Shown here: piece by piece, positions 52,676-62,171 of the stretch
Layout: the number at the start of each line of letters is the position of its first letter
Position numbering within the stretch: the stretch's first letter is position 1
Assembly: GCF_001542875.1 (NCBI RefSeq)
Contig: NZ_LMAF01000002.1
Coordinates: 829,501-893,500, forward strand
Source: Erythrobacter sp. YT30
GTDB taxonomy: Bacteria; Pseudomonadota; Alphaproteobacteria; Sphingomonadales; Sphingomonadaceae
Direction of reading: 5' to 3'
DNA: 64,000 nt
The notes under the pieces: model-generated
Databases searched by the model: none
Told to the model about the DNA's origin: nothing
Seen by the model: the letters and a program-made list of their open reading frames with translations, nothing else
Position numbers and translations under genes: made by a program

Positions 52676-54154
52676 TCAATCGTTTTCCAAAAAACTCGGA
52701 CGCTGTGTCACATCAGCGCCATTGGCACGTTCAATTGCAAGGGAAAGAACGAGCCATACACCGATGACCTGAAACAAGGGCGCGCGAAGCGGATAATCTA
52801 CAATAGAAGCAACCGCGATGATCCCGAATACCGATAGCCAGAATACGATTGTGACCACCGGGCGATCCATCGCACCAGCAATTGAGATTATAGATCGCGC
52901 CACCCAAGCAATGAATATGACGAGCATGCTTACAGCGGCAAGCCCACCCTCAATTGCAAATTGAGCCCAATCATTATGAGCCTGATTTAGATATGAAGGA
53001 AGGAGTAATGATCTAGGCTCATATATGTGATAAACTTCTTCGAACGATCCAAACCCCGAGCCCACCAACCAGTGAGCTGAAAGCATTTGTGCGAGGACTG
53101 GCCAGATCTTCCACCGAATATCCTCTAGGGCGTTTTGGCTCAAGACACTCTCTATGATCTCCGCTCGCCCATTTAGTACAAACAGAGCCACAAGAACGAT
53201 TATCGCGACAACAAGTGCCACCAGAAGTTTTCGGGGGTCGGATGCGAAAGTTCCTAATTTACTGCCACGCTTTGTCTGCTTCGCTTTGGACTTTTGCTTC
53301 GCAGATTTGGCCGCTTTGGAAAACGCGGCGTAGCTCATCACGACGCATGCAGCGAGAGCACCAAGACCAGCGGCCAAACCGGAGCGGGAGCCACTAATAA
53401 TTATAGCAACGAGCAATAGCAGAAGAGTGGCAACTCCAACACCAGGGAGCCACGGCAATTCCCGTCGATATGTGGGCTCAAGTATCAATCTCGCGCAAAT
53501 GAGCAAGACAAGACAGGAAAATACTGCAGAATGGTTCTGGTTGGCAAAGAGCCCCACCGGTGCGCCGCGATTTGTAACACTGTAAAGGTAGAATGGACTC
53601 TGAGTGCCGGTGATGATTTGCGCGATGCCAAATCCTGCATCAACCACGCCGATGGCTACGATAACGATATATAGGTTTCGTAACGACACTCGTCGTGTGA
53701 GTAGAATTAGCATGGCGGCACCCGGAACTATCAAGCTTGCCAGTGCTCCTAGAGTTCGTGATGGCACCATAGAAACGGGTCGCCAAAGAGCTTGCTGCCC
53801 AATCAATGCATCCAGGTCAGCGATTGTATCTCGTGCCGGCAAAGTTTGCCAAAGTGAAGGAGGCAGCGGGATGAGTTGCACGGCCATTAAAGTTACCAAC
53901 CCAGCGAATAGAAGGATAGGCACGCGCGCGTGATGCCATTTTTGGACGCCAAAAAAGACTAAAGGTGGGATCAAGAAAAGCGCAGATAGCGGTCGTAGCG
54001 CAACAATCTGAACCGCGTCAGAGCGAGAAGCGCCGCCCAAAAATGCAACAACCAAGGCAAATACAGCAATCGCAACCAACGCAACTGTATCTCCTCTTTT
54101 TAATTGTTTTTCAGTAGTTTCAAACGAACCTTGGTTGCGCTTTTTGCTTCTCAC
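52676..54154 (-). CDS. O-antigen ligase/polymerase family membrane protein
   Basis: Polytopic membrane protein of 492 residues with 11-12 hydrophobic segments and a large periplasmic loop containing GSGFGSFEEVYHIYEP and NQAHNDWAQFAIEGG, patterns of the Wzy/WaaL superfamily. It probably polymerises repeat units of the exopolysaccharide; a ligase role is possible. A lysine-rich cytoplasmic loop (KAAKSAKQKSKAKQTKRGSK) is unusual. The start is GTG. It heads the leftward export operon. Confidence 0.88.
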   Translation of the reverse strand: MRSKKRNQGSFETTEKQLKRGDTVALVAIAVFALVVAFLGGASRSDAVQIVALRPLSALFLIPPLVFFGVQKWHHARVPILLFAGLVTLMAVQLIPLPPSLWQTLPARDTIADLDALIGQQALWRPVSMVPSRTLGALASLIVPGAAMLILLTRRVSLRNLYIVIVAIGVVDAGFGIAQIITGTQSPFYLYSVTNRGAPVGLFANQNHSAVFSCLVLLICARLILEPTYRRELPWLPGVGVATLLLLLVAIIISGSRSGLAAGLGALAACVVMSYAAFSKAAKSAKQKSKAKQTKRGSKLGTFASDPRKLLVALVVAIIVLVALFVLNGRAEIIESVLSQNALEDIRWKIWPVLAQMLSAHWLVGSGFGSFEEVYHIYEPRSLLLPSYLNQAHNDWAQFAIEGGLAAVSMLVIFIAWVARSIISIAGAMDRPVVTIVFWLSVFGIIAVASIVDYPLRAPLFQVIGVWLVLSLAIERANGADVTQRPSFLEND

Positions 54155-54510
54155 CGAGCATGCACCCTTGCTTAAATCGATCTCGCTTCTGGATCATCAG
54201 CAAGACATTGAGGGGCCTCGAAAAATTTGATCCAAAGGAAGATAGGTTTTATTCGCCGCATTTGCCGCCCTGCTGGCTTAACAGCAACTTCATTCATGTC
54301 TATGTAGCAACGACAAATTTGGACAGGAATTTTACTGAGCATGCGCGCACTCAAAACCGCCAGTGAGTTCCAGTCAAAACGAGCGCAACAAAGACAGTGG
54401 GTCGATACAGCCTACGACATATCACCAAAAGCTCTGACGACAGTAATACTGTAAAAAGCGAGCCCGATGCGTCGTTCAGCGCGCTTTCCAAAACTGGCAA
54501 ACGAGTGTGA
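54155..54510. other. 356-bp divergent intergenic region of the exopolysaccharide locus
   Basis: AT-rich region between the leftward export operon and the rightward assembly genes, probably holding both promoters. A 13-base palindrome ACAGTAATACTGT lies at 54440-54452, 58 bp before the flippase start. Overlapping open frames of about 60 codons on both strands (54160-54366 and 54172-54354) show no family match or ribosome-binding site, and I do not call them. Confidence 0.5.
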
Positions 54511-55722
54511 ATGAAAGACTTAACGCACCCCTTAATCCGGATATCCCAATTTGCGGCCATCAAAGTCATTCCAGGACTCGCCAACATTGCCCTGATCCCA
54601 GTTTTGCACAGCTTTATGGGGGCGGCAGGCTTTGGTCAGTTTTCACTTTTCCTGAGTTTTGCTCTTCTTTCGATCACAGTTTTCGGTGCGATCGTGACAC
54701 AGCCTATGTACCGCTTCTTATCTTCGGACTGGGAGGGATTGAGCAACTTTAACGGCTTTGCATTCATTGCCGCTGGATGTGGATCGGTGGCTGGATTTTT
54801 AGCCGGAGCATTTATTGGATCTAAGTTGGACATCGCTCTGCAAAGTGGGATCTTTGTAGCAGCCGCTATTCTATACACTGCTATGACCGTCCGGCTGCAG
54901 ATCGAAAATTCGATTCGGACTCTTGCTATTCTCGAAGCGTTGCGGGTTTTGCTTCTATTTTGCCTTATAGTTGGGTTCGCCCAATTCTACTCTGAAGTAA
55001 CCATAATTATGGCGATCACCGCATTCGGTCTCTCGTTCGTTTTTCCCCTTCTTGTCCAGCCAAAGCGACTTAAACCCAGCATGCCTCGGTGGGGTTGGAT
55101 CAAAGGAAAAGTGCGGTTCGGATACCTCTCCGCAATTTGGCTCATGCTGGCAGGGCTCCCTATGGCCTTGAGCAAATCATTTGTGTCTGTCCATGTGAGC
55201 GAAACGGAGCTTGGCGCAATTTCGGCCAATCTCGATATGTATTATCGGGTCTTCAGCATTTTAAACATAGCAGTCGCTATGTGGATGTTCCCGGCGATGT
55301 CGAAAGCATATGATGACGGTAATTACGCCACAGCACGAAGAAAGAATCTCTTTGGTCTGGGTGTGTATGCTGCGGCAGGAGCTGCGGGAGGCCTATTTTT
55401 GTTGGGAGGCGCATACATTTTCGAACCCTTCCCCGCGCCACTCGCTGGTGGATTAACGTCACTGGGAGCGGTTTTGCTGGCATGCTACATGTTGCAAGCA
55501 ATGTCACTCGCGCATAAGCCTCTGGAGATGTCCGAACGACTGATTTCCATGATTGGTGTGATGGCCTGCGCGTTGATTGCTTTTGTAATAACAGCGTTAA
55601 CGATGCTTGGGCTCGGCCTTTTTGCCCCCTCAACAGCAATCGCAATCTCGCTCTGCTCGGCTGCTCTTGTCTATTTTTCGGGCGTGTGGGCAATAGATGA
55701 AAATCGAAAGCCACGAGCATAA
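54511..55722 (+). CDS. Polysaccharide flippase (Wzx-like, MOP superfamily)
   Basis: Membrane protein of 403 residues with about 12 hydrophobic segments, from FAAIKVIPGLANIALIPVLH to AIAISLCSAALVYFSGVWA. The arrangement resembles oligosaccharide flippases that move undecaprenyl-linked repeat units to the periplasm. GGAAGFGQFSLFLS-like text (here GAAGFGQFSLFLS) near residue 38 is a common Wzx feature. It is the first gene of the rightward arm and is followed after six bases by a glycosyltransferase gene. Confidence 0.85.
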   Translation: MKDLTHPLIRISQFAAIKVIPGLANIALIPVLHSFMGAAGFGQFSLFLSFALLSITVFGAIVTQPMYRFLSSDWEGLSNFNGFAFIAAGCGSVAGFLAGAFIGSKLDIALQSGIFVAAAILYTAMTVRLQIENSIRTLAILEALRVLLLFCLIVGFAQFYSEVTIIMAITAFGLSFVFPLLVQPKRLKPSMPRWGWIKGKVRFGYLSAIWLMLAGLPMALSKSFVSVHVSETELGAISANLDMYYRVFSILNIAVAMWMFPAMSKAYDDGNYATARRKNLFGLGVYAAAGAAGGLFLLGGAYIFEPFPAPLAGGLTSLGAVLLACYMLQAMSLAHKPLEMSERLISMIGVMACALIAFVITALTMLGLGLFAPSTAIAISLCSAALVYFSGVWAIDENRKPRA

Positions 55723-55728
55723 ATTTCT

Positions 55729-56631
55729 ATGATCGACATAGTCATCGTCAATTGGAATTCCGGTCCATTTTTAAATGATTGCCTGCAGTCAATTGAGCAA
55801 TACTCGGATGGTCTAGTTGCATCAGTCACGGTCGTGGATAATGCCTCCACTGATGGTTCATTTAAAAGCGCTGAATGCCGGCCGCGCACAAAGCTTATTC
55901 ACGCTGGGCAAAACTTGGGCTTTGGCAAGGGCTGCAATGTTGGCGCGAACGAGGGCAACTCGAAATACATCCTATTTTTGAACCCTGACGCAAGGCTTTT
56001 ACCTGACACGCTTAGGACGACCCATGAATTCATGGAACAAGATGAAAATTCTCACGTCGGCATCTCAGGGGTGCAATTAATTGATCACAATCAGAACCTG
56101 ACAAGAAGCTGCTCTCGCTTTCCATCTGCTCTTGGGCTCGTTTTTCGATCAACTGGTTTCGAGAAAATATTCCCATCATTAGGGATAAGAATGGTAGACT
56201 GGAATCACATTGAATCGCGTGAAGTTGATCAAGTCATGGGTGCTTACTTTTTTATCCGAAGAAGTTTATTTCAAAGCCTTTTAGGTTTTGATGAAAGATT
56301 TTTTGTTTACTATGAAGAAGTAGACTTGAGCAAGAGAGCAAATGAATTGGGCCTGAAGAGCTTTTACTTAGCGAACGCGCAAGCAGTGCACTTTGGAGGC
56401 GGTTCTTCCGAACATATAAAAGCGAGACGTCTCTTCTACTCGCTTCGAAGCCGACTGAATTATTGTCGAAAGCACTTCGGGCCTTGGTCAATGGCACTGG
56501 TTTTAGCAAGCACTTTAATCATCGAACCAGGTTCGAGAACTCTGAAAGCTATCATCAATAGAAACTCTCGAGAATTTTGGGAAACAGTAACCGCCTATCG
56601 GATGCTAGTTTTTTCATTGCTCAATAGATAG
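55729..56631 (+). CDS. Family 2 glycosyltransferase (rhamnosyltransferase-like)
   Basis: GT-A type glycosyltransferase of 300 residues. The N-terminal IDIVIVNWNSGPFLNDCLQS and VVDNASTDGS segments bind the sugar nucleotide. FLNPDARLLPDTL contains the D-x-D-like site, and VMGAYFFIRRSLFQ plus FDERFFVYYEEVDLSKR match the WbbL/RfbN rhamnosyltransferase group. It would add a sugar, perhaps rhamnose, to the lipid-linked repeat unit. Confidence 0.9.
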   Translation: MIDIVIVNWNSGPFLNDCLQSIEQYSDGLVASVTVVDNASTDGSFKSAECRPRTKLIHAGQNLGFGKGCNVGANEGNSKYILFLNPDARLLPDTLRTTHEFMEQDENSHVGISGVQLIDHNQNLTRSCSRFPSALGLVFRSTGFEKIFPSLGIRMVDWNHIESREVDQVMGAYFFIRRSLFQSLLGFDERFFVYYEEVDLSKRANELGLKSFYLANAQAVHFGGGSSEHIKARRLFYSLRSRLNYCRKHFGPWSMALVLASTLIIEPGSRTLKAIINRNSREFWETVTAYRMLVFSLLNR

Positions 56632-56668
56632 CCGGCGAGGCGCACTTACGAGTTGAACGCCCTTATCG

Positions 56669-56725
56669 ATGAAGATCGCAGTTTGCCATTCGCCTGCTCA
56701 CCGCAATACTTGGAGCAAAGCCTGA
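56669..56725 (+). CDS. Possible 18-codon leader or remnant ORF
   Basis: A short frame MKIAVCHSPAHRNTWSKA ends with TGA directly before the ATG of the EpsG-like gene. MKIAVCHSP resembles the start of a glycosyltransferase, so it may be the stump of a deleted gene. It could also serve translational coupling. No ribosome-binding site is seen, and it may be chance. Confidence 0.2.
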   Translation: MKIAVCHSPAHRNTWSKA

Positions 56726-57796
56726 ATGTCGTACCTTTATTCAGTGGTGCTGCCGCTCGAGATTTTAACGCTTCTTGCTGCTGTCGCAGTCGAGCTTCTT
56801 AAGATCCAGCTCGGCGGTCGAAGGTTCATTTTCCTTGGGGTCGCGGCGCTTTGGGTTCTTGCAACCCTCTTTCGACCGTGGGGCGCATCGCCAGACGATT
56901 GGAACTATGTTGTCCACCTTCGGCTCACTTACCCGCTTTCGGAAGAGGAGTTCAAAAACACTCTTGGACATAGTCCTCTTTATTACTTTATTTTGTCGGC
57001 TGTGCGTGTTTTTTATGATAGTTACTTTTCGTTTATGATCATTGCTGCGAGTAGCCTCGCTTTAAAGTTTTTGCTAATTGCTCAAATCACGAGGTACAGT
57101 CTACTTTCATTACTCGGATATGTTTCAATATTTTGGATGTTACATGACGTTGTTCAACTGAGAGCTGGGGCTTCGACACTATTTCTATTCTCAGTACTTT
57201 TTTTCTGGATTCATTCCAAAAGGATTCTGGCAATTGCCGTCGCAATTCTCGGTCCATTTGTCCATATCTCGGCTGCTGTCTCATTGGCAGGACTTCCTTT
57301 GCAATGGGCGTTTCGAAATCGTTATTGGCTGGCAATTGGATTTATTGTCGCCAGTCAAGCCTTGACTGAAGTATCGATGGTTCCGCCGGCTTCGATAATT
57401 GAACTTATCGGCATTTCGAACGAAAGGGCTTTGCTTACTCTCGAGACGTCAACCGAAGCGGGTGGTCTAAGGCTGACTTCGGCCGCTCTTGTGATAGCTC
57501 TCTGTCTTGCCGTGCCTAGTTTGAAGAAAATAAATCGGCGTGACCTTGATTTATTTTTCTATTCGGTTGTTGCTGCTTTTGCCGCATATTGGTTTACGGC
57601 TGACGCAATGACGGTCAGCAGTCGACTTCTTCAATTTCTTTCAGTGCCGATTATTTTACTGGCCCCGTGTTTTAAAAATAATCTGCCAAACTTTACTGCA
57701 TTTTGCTCTCTGTGTGGAGCTTACTTTTATCTTTCTGGCTGGGTTAACGGCTTGATGAGCTTCGGGGGCAAATGGGGCCTAATACCTTTACCGTAA
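56726..57796 (+). CDS. EpsG-like polysaccharide polymerase
   Basis: Polytopic membrane protein of 356 residues with nine to ten hydrophobic segments. The RPWGASPDDWNYVVHL and GHSPLYYFILS stretches near residues 50-95, and the RAGASTLFLFSVLFFW region, match the EpsG/Wzy-like polymerase family. It is a second polymerase candidate in the same locus. It is more AT-rich than the core genome. The gene for a beta-helix protein follows on the other strand. Confidence 0.8.
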   Translation: MSYLYSVVLPLEILTLLAAVAVELLKIQLGGRRFIFLGVAALWVLATLFRPWGASPDDWNYVVHLRLTYPLSEEEFKNTLGHSPLYYFILSAVRVFYDSYFSFMIIAASSLALKFLLIAQITRYSLLSLLGYVSIFWMLHDVVQLRAGASTLFLFSVLFFWIHSKRILAIAVAILGPFVHISAAVSLAGLPLQWAFRNRYWLAIGFIVASQALTEVSMVPPASIIELIGISNERALLTLETSTEAGGLRLTSAALVIALCLAVPSLKKINRRDLDLFFYSVVAAFAAYWFTADAMTVSSRLLQFLSVPIILLAPCFKNNLPNFTAFCSLCGAYFYLSGWVNGLMSFGGKWGLIPLP

Positions 57797-57858
57797 TTCA
57801 TTGAAGTTGAGTTGGCGATAAGAACCTTAAGCGTTCTGAGAACCGGGCAAATACTGTC

Positions 57859-59493
57859 CTATTTCCGGTGTTGGGGACACAAGTGGGAGGCCCCTGCCGT
57901 AATGCATTTTTCTATTGCGCGCTCGACCTGATTATCTTGAAAAACAACCGATCTTGTTCGAAGCTTTGGGTTCATTTTCCAAGACCTCATAGGTACCTGG
58001 CTAATTGCAAACGCGGTCCCGACGTCGGAGACGGTGTTTGATTTGACGTCAATGCCACTCACATTCCAGCCGCCTTTTTCAATATCTTCCCACTCTCCAC
58101 TGATCGCCACAACGACCCCAAAGGTATCGATTTTTTCAAGGCTGCGTCGACTGCGATTTGACTCCAAAAACTGGCCTCCCGTTATACTATTGTTTTCTAC
58201 CCTGATGTTCCGAATACCCGTGTTCCAATAATTGGGATCTGATGGTCTTATTACGCTTTCGTAAATGGTCGTCTTGAGCTGGATAGCCCACCGGTAGCCC
58301 GAGATCTCGTTGTTCTGGATGCGGATTTCTTCTGCTTGCTGGCCAAATCGTATTCCAGCGCCCGGCGCTCTCTTTTCGTTATGGATACCGCCCTTCCATT
58401 CCTCAAAGCGACTGTTCAAGATGTTATCCTCGACGACAACGTCTCGGATTCCGTAGTAACCTTGGATGGCTGCATTGTCATTTGCCATAGTGCCGAGGAC
58501 GGTATTGCCCTTGACTGTAATTTTGTGAGCCCCCTGAGCCATATGGATCCCCGCGCTATCAGTATTTTCAATGCGCGCGTCGGTGACAAGAATGCCTCGA
58601 GATTGATGCTGGATCGATATGGCGCGCGACATTTTACGAAATACGCCACCTAAGACCGACACATTTGAACATCTGTGGAGAGCCAAGCCATATTGGCCTT
58701 CAATGGCTCGCCAATTCAAGAAGCGAATGTCTCTAACGTCAGCCGCATCTCTCTCAAACTCTGCATAGTCTGAAATCGATCTCGCCTCAGCACGCGCTTC
58801 TGAACCGACATAGGCACCGTGTTGTTGATTGCCTGATCTATGCCCTGGCCATGAAAAGCCCGCAATCGCAATGCAATCCTCAATCAGATGATTCTTGCAA
58901 ACCTTGCCTCTTGCGCTCGAGGTTATTGAAATCCCGCGTTTGTATCGCGTGAATGTGCAATTGCGAATGACGCAATCGATTACATTCTTAAGCTGGACAC
59001 CATAAACTGCTCCTGTCGCCTCTATTGGAACGCCAGACGCGGGCGCAGAGTTACGACAATCAAAATTAGTGCTTTCGATTGTCGTGTTATCTGCACCTAG
59101 CAGCAGGCAAGACATCCGCTTTGCTGCGAAAAGGGTCGCATTGCCCCCAAACAAAGTTTGGCCGGTGCTGAGACGTAATGGGGCCGCCAGCGCGAAGCTT
59201 TGCCCTGTACCTCCCAGAAAGATGTCTCGGCCTGTATCAAGTGCAGCCTGGATTGCTGCATTATTAGCGACAGAGCGCTGTTCGTCACCGTCGCCAATGG
59301 CACCAAAATCCAAAACATTAATCGGTTCTGTGGAGTCGGAGACAAGTTCTGCGTTGGGCCTAGTTGGATCTGTTCCGGTAACAGACAGCGACCTATCGTT
59401 ATCAGCCAACTGCCATCTCAAACCACAGACCGCGCCCGCTGATGCCCCGAGTCCGGCAACCAAAATTGAGCGACGTGAAAACTTGGTCTGCAT
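57859..59493 (-). CDS. Tat-exported right-handed beta-helix protein
   Basis: Predicted exported protein of 544 residues. The N-terminus has a twin-arginine signal (FSRRSILVAGLGASAGA). The mature part starts with INVLDFGAIGDGDEQ, the usual opening of pectate-lyase-3-like beta-helix proteins, and continues with many short N-x-I/V repeats (IRNCTF, VEDNIL, IQNNEI, VENNSI). Such proteins cut or modify polysaccharides, for example as lyases, epimerases or depolymerases. The ATG at 59493 is preferred over one seven codons earlier. It lies antisense within the rightward glycosyltransferase run and probably has its own promoter. Confidence 0.82.
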   Translation of the reverse strand: MQTKFSRRSILVAGLGASAGAVCGLRWQLADNDRSLSVTGTDPTRPNAELVSDSTEPINVLDFGAIGDGDEQRSVANNAAIQAALDTGRDIFLGGTGQSFALAAPLRLSTGQTLFGGNATLFAAKRMSCLLLGADNTTIESTNFDCRNSAPASGVPIEATGAVYGVQLKNVIDCVIRNCTFTRYKRGISITSSARGKVCKNHLIEDCIAIAGFSWPGHRSGNQQHGAYVGSEARAEARSISDYAEFERDAADVRDIRFLNWRAIEGQYGLALHRCSNVSVLGGVFRKMSRAISIQHQSRGILVTDARIENTDSAGIHMAQGAHKITVKGNTVLGTMANDNAAIQGYYGIRDVVVEDNILNSRFEEWKGGIHNEKRAPGAGIRFGQQAEEIRIQNNEISGYRWAIQLKTTIYESVIRPSDPNYWNTGIRNIRVENNSITGGQFLESNRSRRSLEKIDTFGVVVAISGEWEDIEKGGWNVSGIDVKSNTVSDVGTAFAISQVPMRSWKMNPKLRTRSVVFQDNQVERAIEKCITAGASHLCPQHRK

Positions 59494-59692
59494 TCTTCGT
59501 TCTTTTCTATGCATCGAAGTGCACTATCACCATCCTGTCATAGAGGTTTTTCGACTTCGCAATAGTCCACGAGTTTGCTAGCCCAGAACTTCGGGCTTCG
59601 GCGGCGCGGGTTTCGCGTATTGCGATGATTTGGAACCGAAGCCGGGCATTGATGCAAATCGAACGAGCTAAAAGGCCACCTGTCGGAGCAAA

Positions 59693-60772
59693 GTGAGAAT
59701 ATTATTTTTAACCAGGCACGAGGGTTTAGGCGCGAGTTCAAGGTATCGCTCAATCCAGTATTTTGATGCACTTCGTGCCCAGGGTCACGTCGTATCGCAA
59801 AGCCATTTTTATTCAGACGCATACCTGCGCGCTCGTTACACGGGGAAGGTTGCGTACTTTGAAATCTTAAAATCCTTCGTCAGGCGATTTATCGCGGTTG
59901 TTTGGCTCGCACGCGGTGCTGATGCGATTTTTGTTGAGAAGGAGGCTTTTCCGTTTCTCCCCGCGACAGCAGAAAGGCTTTTACGATTAAACAAAGCCGC
60001 CGTGATATACGATTTTGATGATGCGATCTGGCATAGCTACAACGCTCGAAATTTCGGTCCTTTTACGGGGGCACTGAGAGGGAAAATCCCAAAATCAGTG
60101 GCCAATTCAGATCATGTGGTCGCAGGGAGTCGATTTTTAGAACAGCAAGTTAAAGAGTGGGGTGCCCCAGCCGTCTCACGCATACCCACTTCGATACCGA
60201 TGTCACGATATCAAGGGGCAGGGCTCTCTGCAAAGAAAACGGTTGAACTAGTCTGGATTGGTTCGATGTCGACAGGGCCCCATATTCAGGCACTGTTTCC
60301 GATTCTCCAAAATCTGCATTGTAAGCGCAATTGCCGCGTCAGATTGATCGGATTTCCCGAAGCATTATTAGAAGGAGAAACTCCGGCGTTTACAGATGTA
60401 AGAAAATGGGATTCAAGTGATGAAATCGATCTGCTCGCCTCCAGCCGAATTGGCCTCATGCCTTTGCCCAACAGCCCTTATGAACGAGGTAAGTGTGGTT
60501 TTAAATTGATCCAGTATATGGGGAGTGGATTACCGGTGATCGCCAGTCCAGTCGGTGAGAATCGATACATCGTGGAAGATGGCAAAACAGGATTCTTAGC
60601 TGACAGCGAGGACAAATGGGCTCTTAGAATCAATCAGCTGCTTGATGATGAAAGCCTGGCTGTAAAAATGGGCGAACGGGGATTCGACCGGTTTAAAGAG
60701 CTTTATTCTTCAGAAATGTCGGCGTTGCGCCTCGAAAAGTCAATAAGGGCAGCCGTGGCTTCGAGAAGATAA
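59693..60772 (+). CDS. Glycosyltransferase, GT4/GT-B type
   Basis: GT-B glycosyltransferase of 359 residues. The N-terminal LFLTRHEGLGASSRYRSIQY and YDFDDAIW motifs and the C-terminal donor-binding stretch GFKLIQYMGSGLPVIASPVG, with the invariant Glu in GENRYIVEDG, fit family 4. GTG is the start, with GGAG upstream. About 200 bp separate it from the divergent beta-helix gene. The donor sugar is unknown. Confidence 0.85.
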   Translation: MRILFLTRHEGLGASSRYRSIQYFDALRAQGHVVSQSHFYSDAYLRARYTGKVAYFEILKSFVRRFIAVVWLARGADAIFVEKEAFPFLPATAERLLRLNKAAVIYDFDDAIWHSYNARNFGPFTGALRGKIPKSVANSDHVVAGSRFLEQQVKEWGAPAVSRIPTSIPMSRYQGAGLSAKKTVELVWIGSMSTGPHIQALFPILQNLHCKRNCRVRLIGFPEALLEGETPAFTDVRKWDSSDEIDLLASSRIGLMPLPNSPYERGKCGFKLIQYMGSGLPVIASPVGENRYIVEDGKTGFLADSEDKWALRINQLLDDESLAVKMGERGFDRFKELYSSEMSALRLEKSIRAAVASRR

Positions 60773-60871
60773 GCTTGATCAAATCACTCAACAGTCACTT
60801 GTCCGAGCTCGCTTTGAGAACGATAGCGTTTGATATCTGTAGTCTGGATACGGCCGACAAAGAAGAGAAAT

Positions 60872-62071
60872 GTGTCAAAAGTAGTTATAGTATCAAATTC
60901 TGCCGGAAGCGCCGCAGTTTTCCGGCGCCCCCTTGTCGAGGCAGCGCAAGCGAGCGGGCATTTGGTCCATGTCGTATGTGGTGAAGGTCAAAATTCTGAT
61001 CAATATATCAAAGAAATGCGGGCGCGCGGCACTCAGGTACATATTTTACCCGGCCTCGAAAGCGACGGCCTTTCTCCGACGGTTCTTTTGCGCCAAGCAA
61101 GTCTTTTGGGATCCTTAATCCGAAGTCTTGCGCCTGACATCGTTCACTCATTTACGCATCGCGCCAACGTAGTAGCTTACTTAACGCTGCGCGGAGAAAA
61201 AAAGATTAGGTTTATTCCGAATGTGACAGGGGCTGGGCGCCTATTCGAAAATGACGCTGGCCCTCAGACAAAATTAAAGCGCAGGGCTCTCCTTATGCTT
61301 TATTCGGCGATGGCATCGAGATGTGAGGTCATTTATTTTCAGAATGAAACTGATGCCCTAGAAATTGGTGGTGCTATGGACTTATCTAGTGACCAGCTAC
61401 GCGTTACGAATGGTTCAGGTTTGTCGCCCTCGAGTGTTCCGTCCATCAACCGCCATGAAATTGCTAGATTTCGAGATGCCCTCTCCCTTGAACATGGAAT
61501 TGACCCCGGAAGGAGAATCTTCCTGTTTCCCGCTCGGGCTCTTTATTCGAAGGGCGTCTCGCAATTTTACTTCGCTGCCTTGCGCTACATTGACCTATTT
61601 GATGATGCGGCGTTTCTTCATGCGGGTCTTACAGTCGAAAATTCCCCATTGGGCCTTTCTGAGGCCGACATTATGTCGATGAGCAGACCAAACATATCGT
61701 ACATCGGGTTTCGCACAGATCTCTCTTTGATTATGCAAGCAGCGGCTTGTATCGTTTTGCCTTCTTATTATCGCGAGGGTACACCGAGAGCGCTTATTGA
61801 AGGGTTGTTCCAAAAGAAGCCAATCATTACGACAGATATGCCTGGGTGTCGTGATACCGTAATTGATGGATGGAACGGTTATGTCGTAAAACCTCGTTCA
61901 GGGCACGACTTACTATCCGCATTCACTCGGTTTAGAGAAGCTGACGGCGAAGGAATGGGCGACAACAGCGCCCTTATGTTCGAAAAGAAATATCATGCCG
62001 AAAAGGTTGTTAGCGATTACCTTGAACTTTATGAATCGCCGGTCATATCACATGCACGCAAATTGCGATGA
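60872..62071 (+). CDS. Glycosyltransferase family 4 (PglA/CapM-like)
   Basis: GT-B glycosyltransferase of 399 residues. The N-terminal part reads VVIVSNSAGSAAVFRRPLVE, with HSFTHRANVVAYL in the middle. The donor site has LPSYYREGTPRALIEGLFQ (the E-x7-E pattern) and PGCRDTVIDGWNGYVV. This is close to PglA- and CapM-type transferases using N-acetylated sugars. GTG at 60872 with AAGAGA upstream is preferred over a TTG at 60830. The stop overlaps a small frame by four bases. Confidence 0.88.
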   Translation: MSKVVIVSNSAGSAAVFRRPLVEAAQASGHLVHVVCGEGQNSDQYIKEMRARGTQVHILPGLESDGLSPTVLLRQASLLGSLIRSLAPDIVHSFTHRANVVAYLTLRGEKKIRFIPNVTGAGRLFENDAGPQTKLKRRALLMLYSAMASRCEVIYFQNETDALEIGGAMDLSSDQLRVTNGSGLSPSSVPSINRHEIARFRDALSLEHGIDPGRRIFLFPARALYSKGVSQFYFAALRYIDLFDDAAFLHAGLTVENSPLGLSEADIMSMSRPNISYIGFRTDLSLIMQAAACIVLPSYYREGTPRALIEGLFQKKPIITTDMPGCRDTVIDGWNGYVVKPRSGHDLLSAFTRFREADGEGMGDNSALMFEKKYHAEKVVSDYLELYESPVISHARKLR

Positions 62072-62160
62072 ATGATCGCGCATTGTTTTTTGAGGGGTTA
62101 GCGTACGCCAATGCAATCCCTCGCGAGCTGATCGAGCGGTGCTTTGCAAGCCTACGTTAA
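62068..62160 (+). CDS. 30-residue ORF coupled to the glycosyltransferase stop
   Basis: A frame of 30 codons (MNDRALFFEGLAYANAIPRE at the start) begins in an ATGA overlap with the preceding glycosyltransferase and ends 11 bp before the methyltransferase start. The exact overlap suggests it is, or was, translated. It may be the 5' stump of a gene lost by recombination, or a small protein. No homology can be assigned. Confidence 0.35.
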   Translation: MNDRALFFEGLAYANAIPRELIERCFASLR

Positions 62161-62171
62161 ACGGAAATCCC

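Noticed and set aside
54160..54366. Overlapping 60-68 codon frames in the divergent exopolysaccharide promoter region
   Set aside because: Both strands are open by chance in AT-rich DNA; no family resemblance and no start signals. I considered a transposase remnant but saw no motif.
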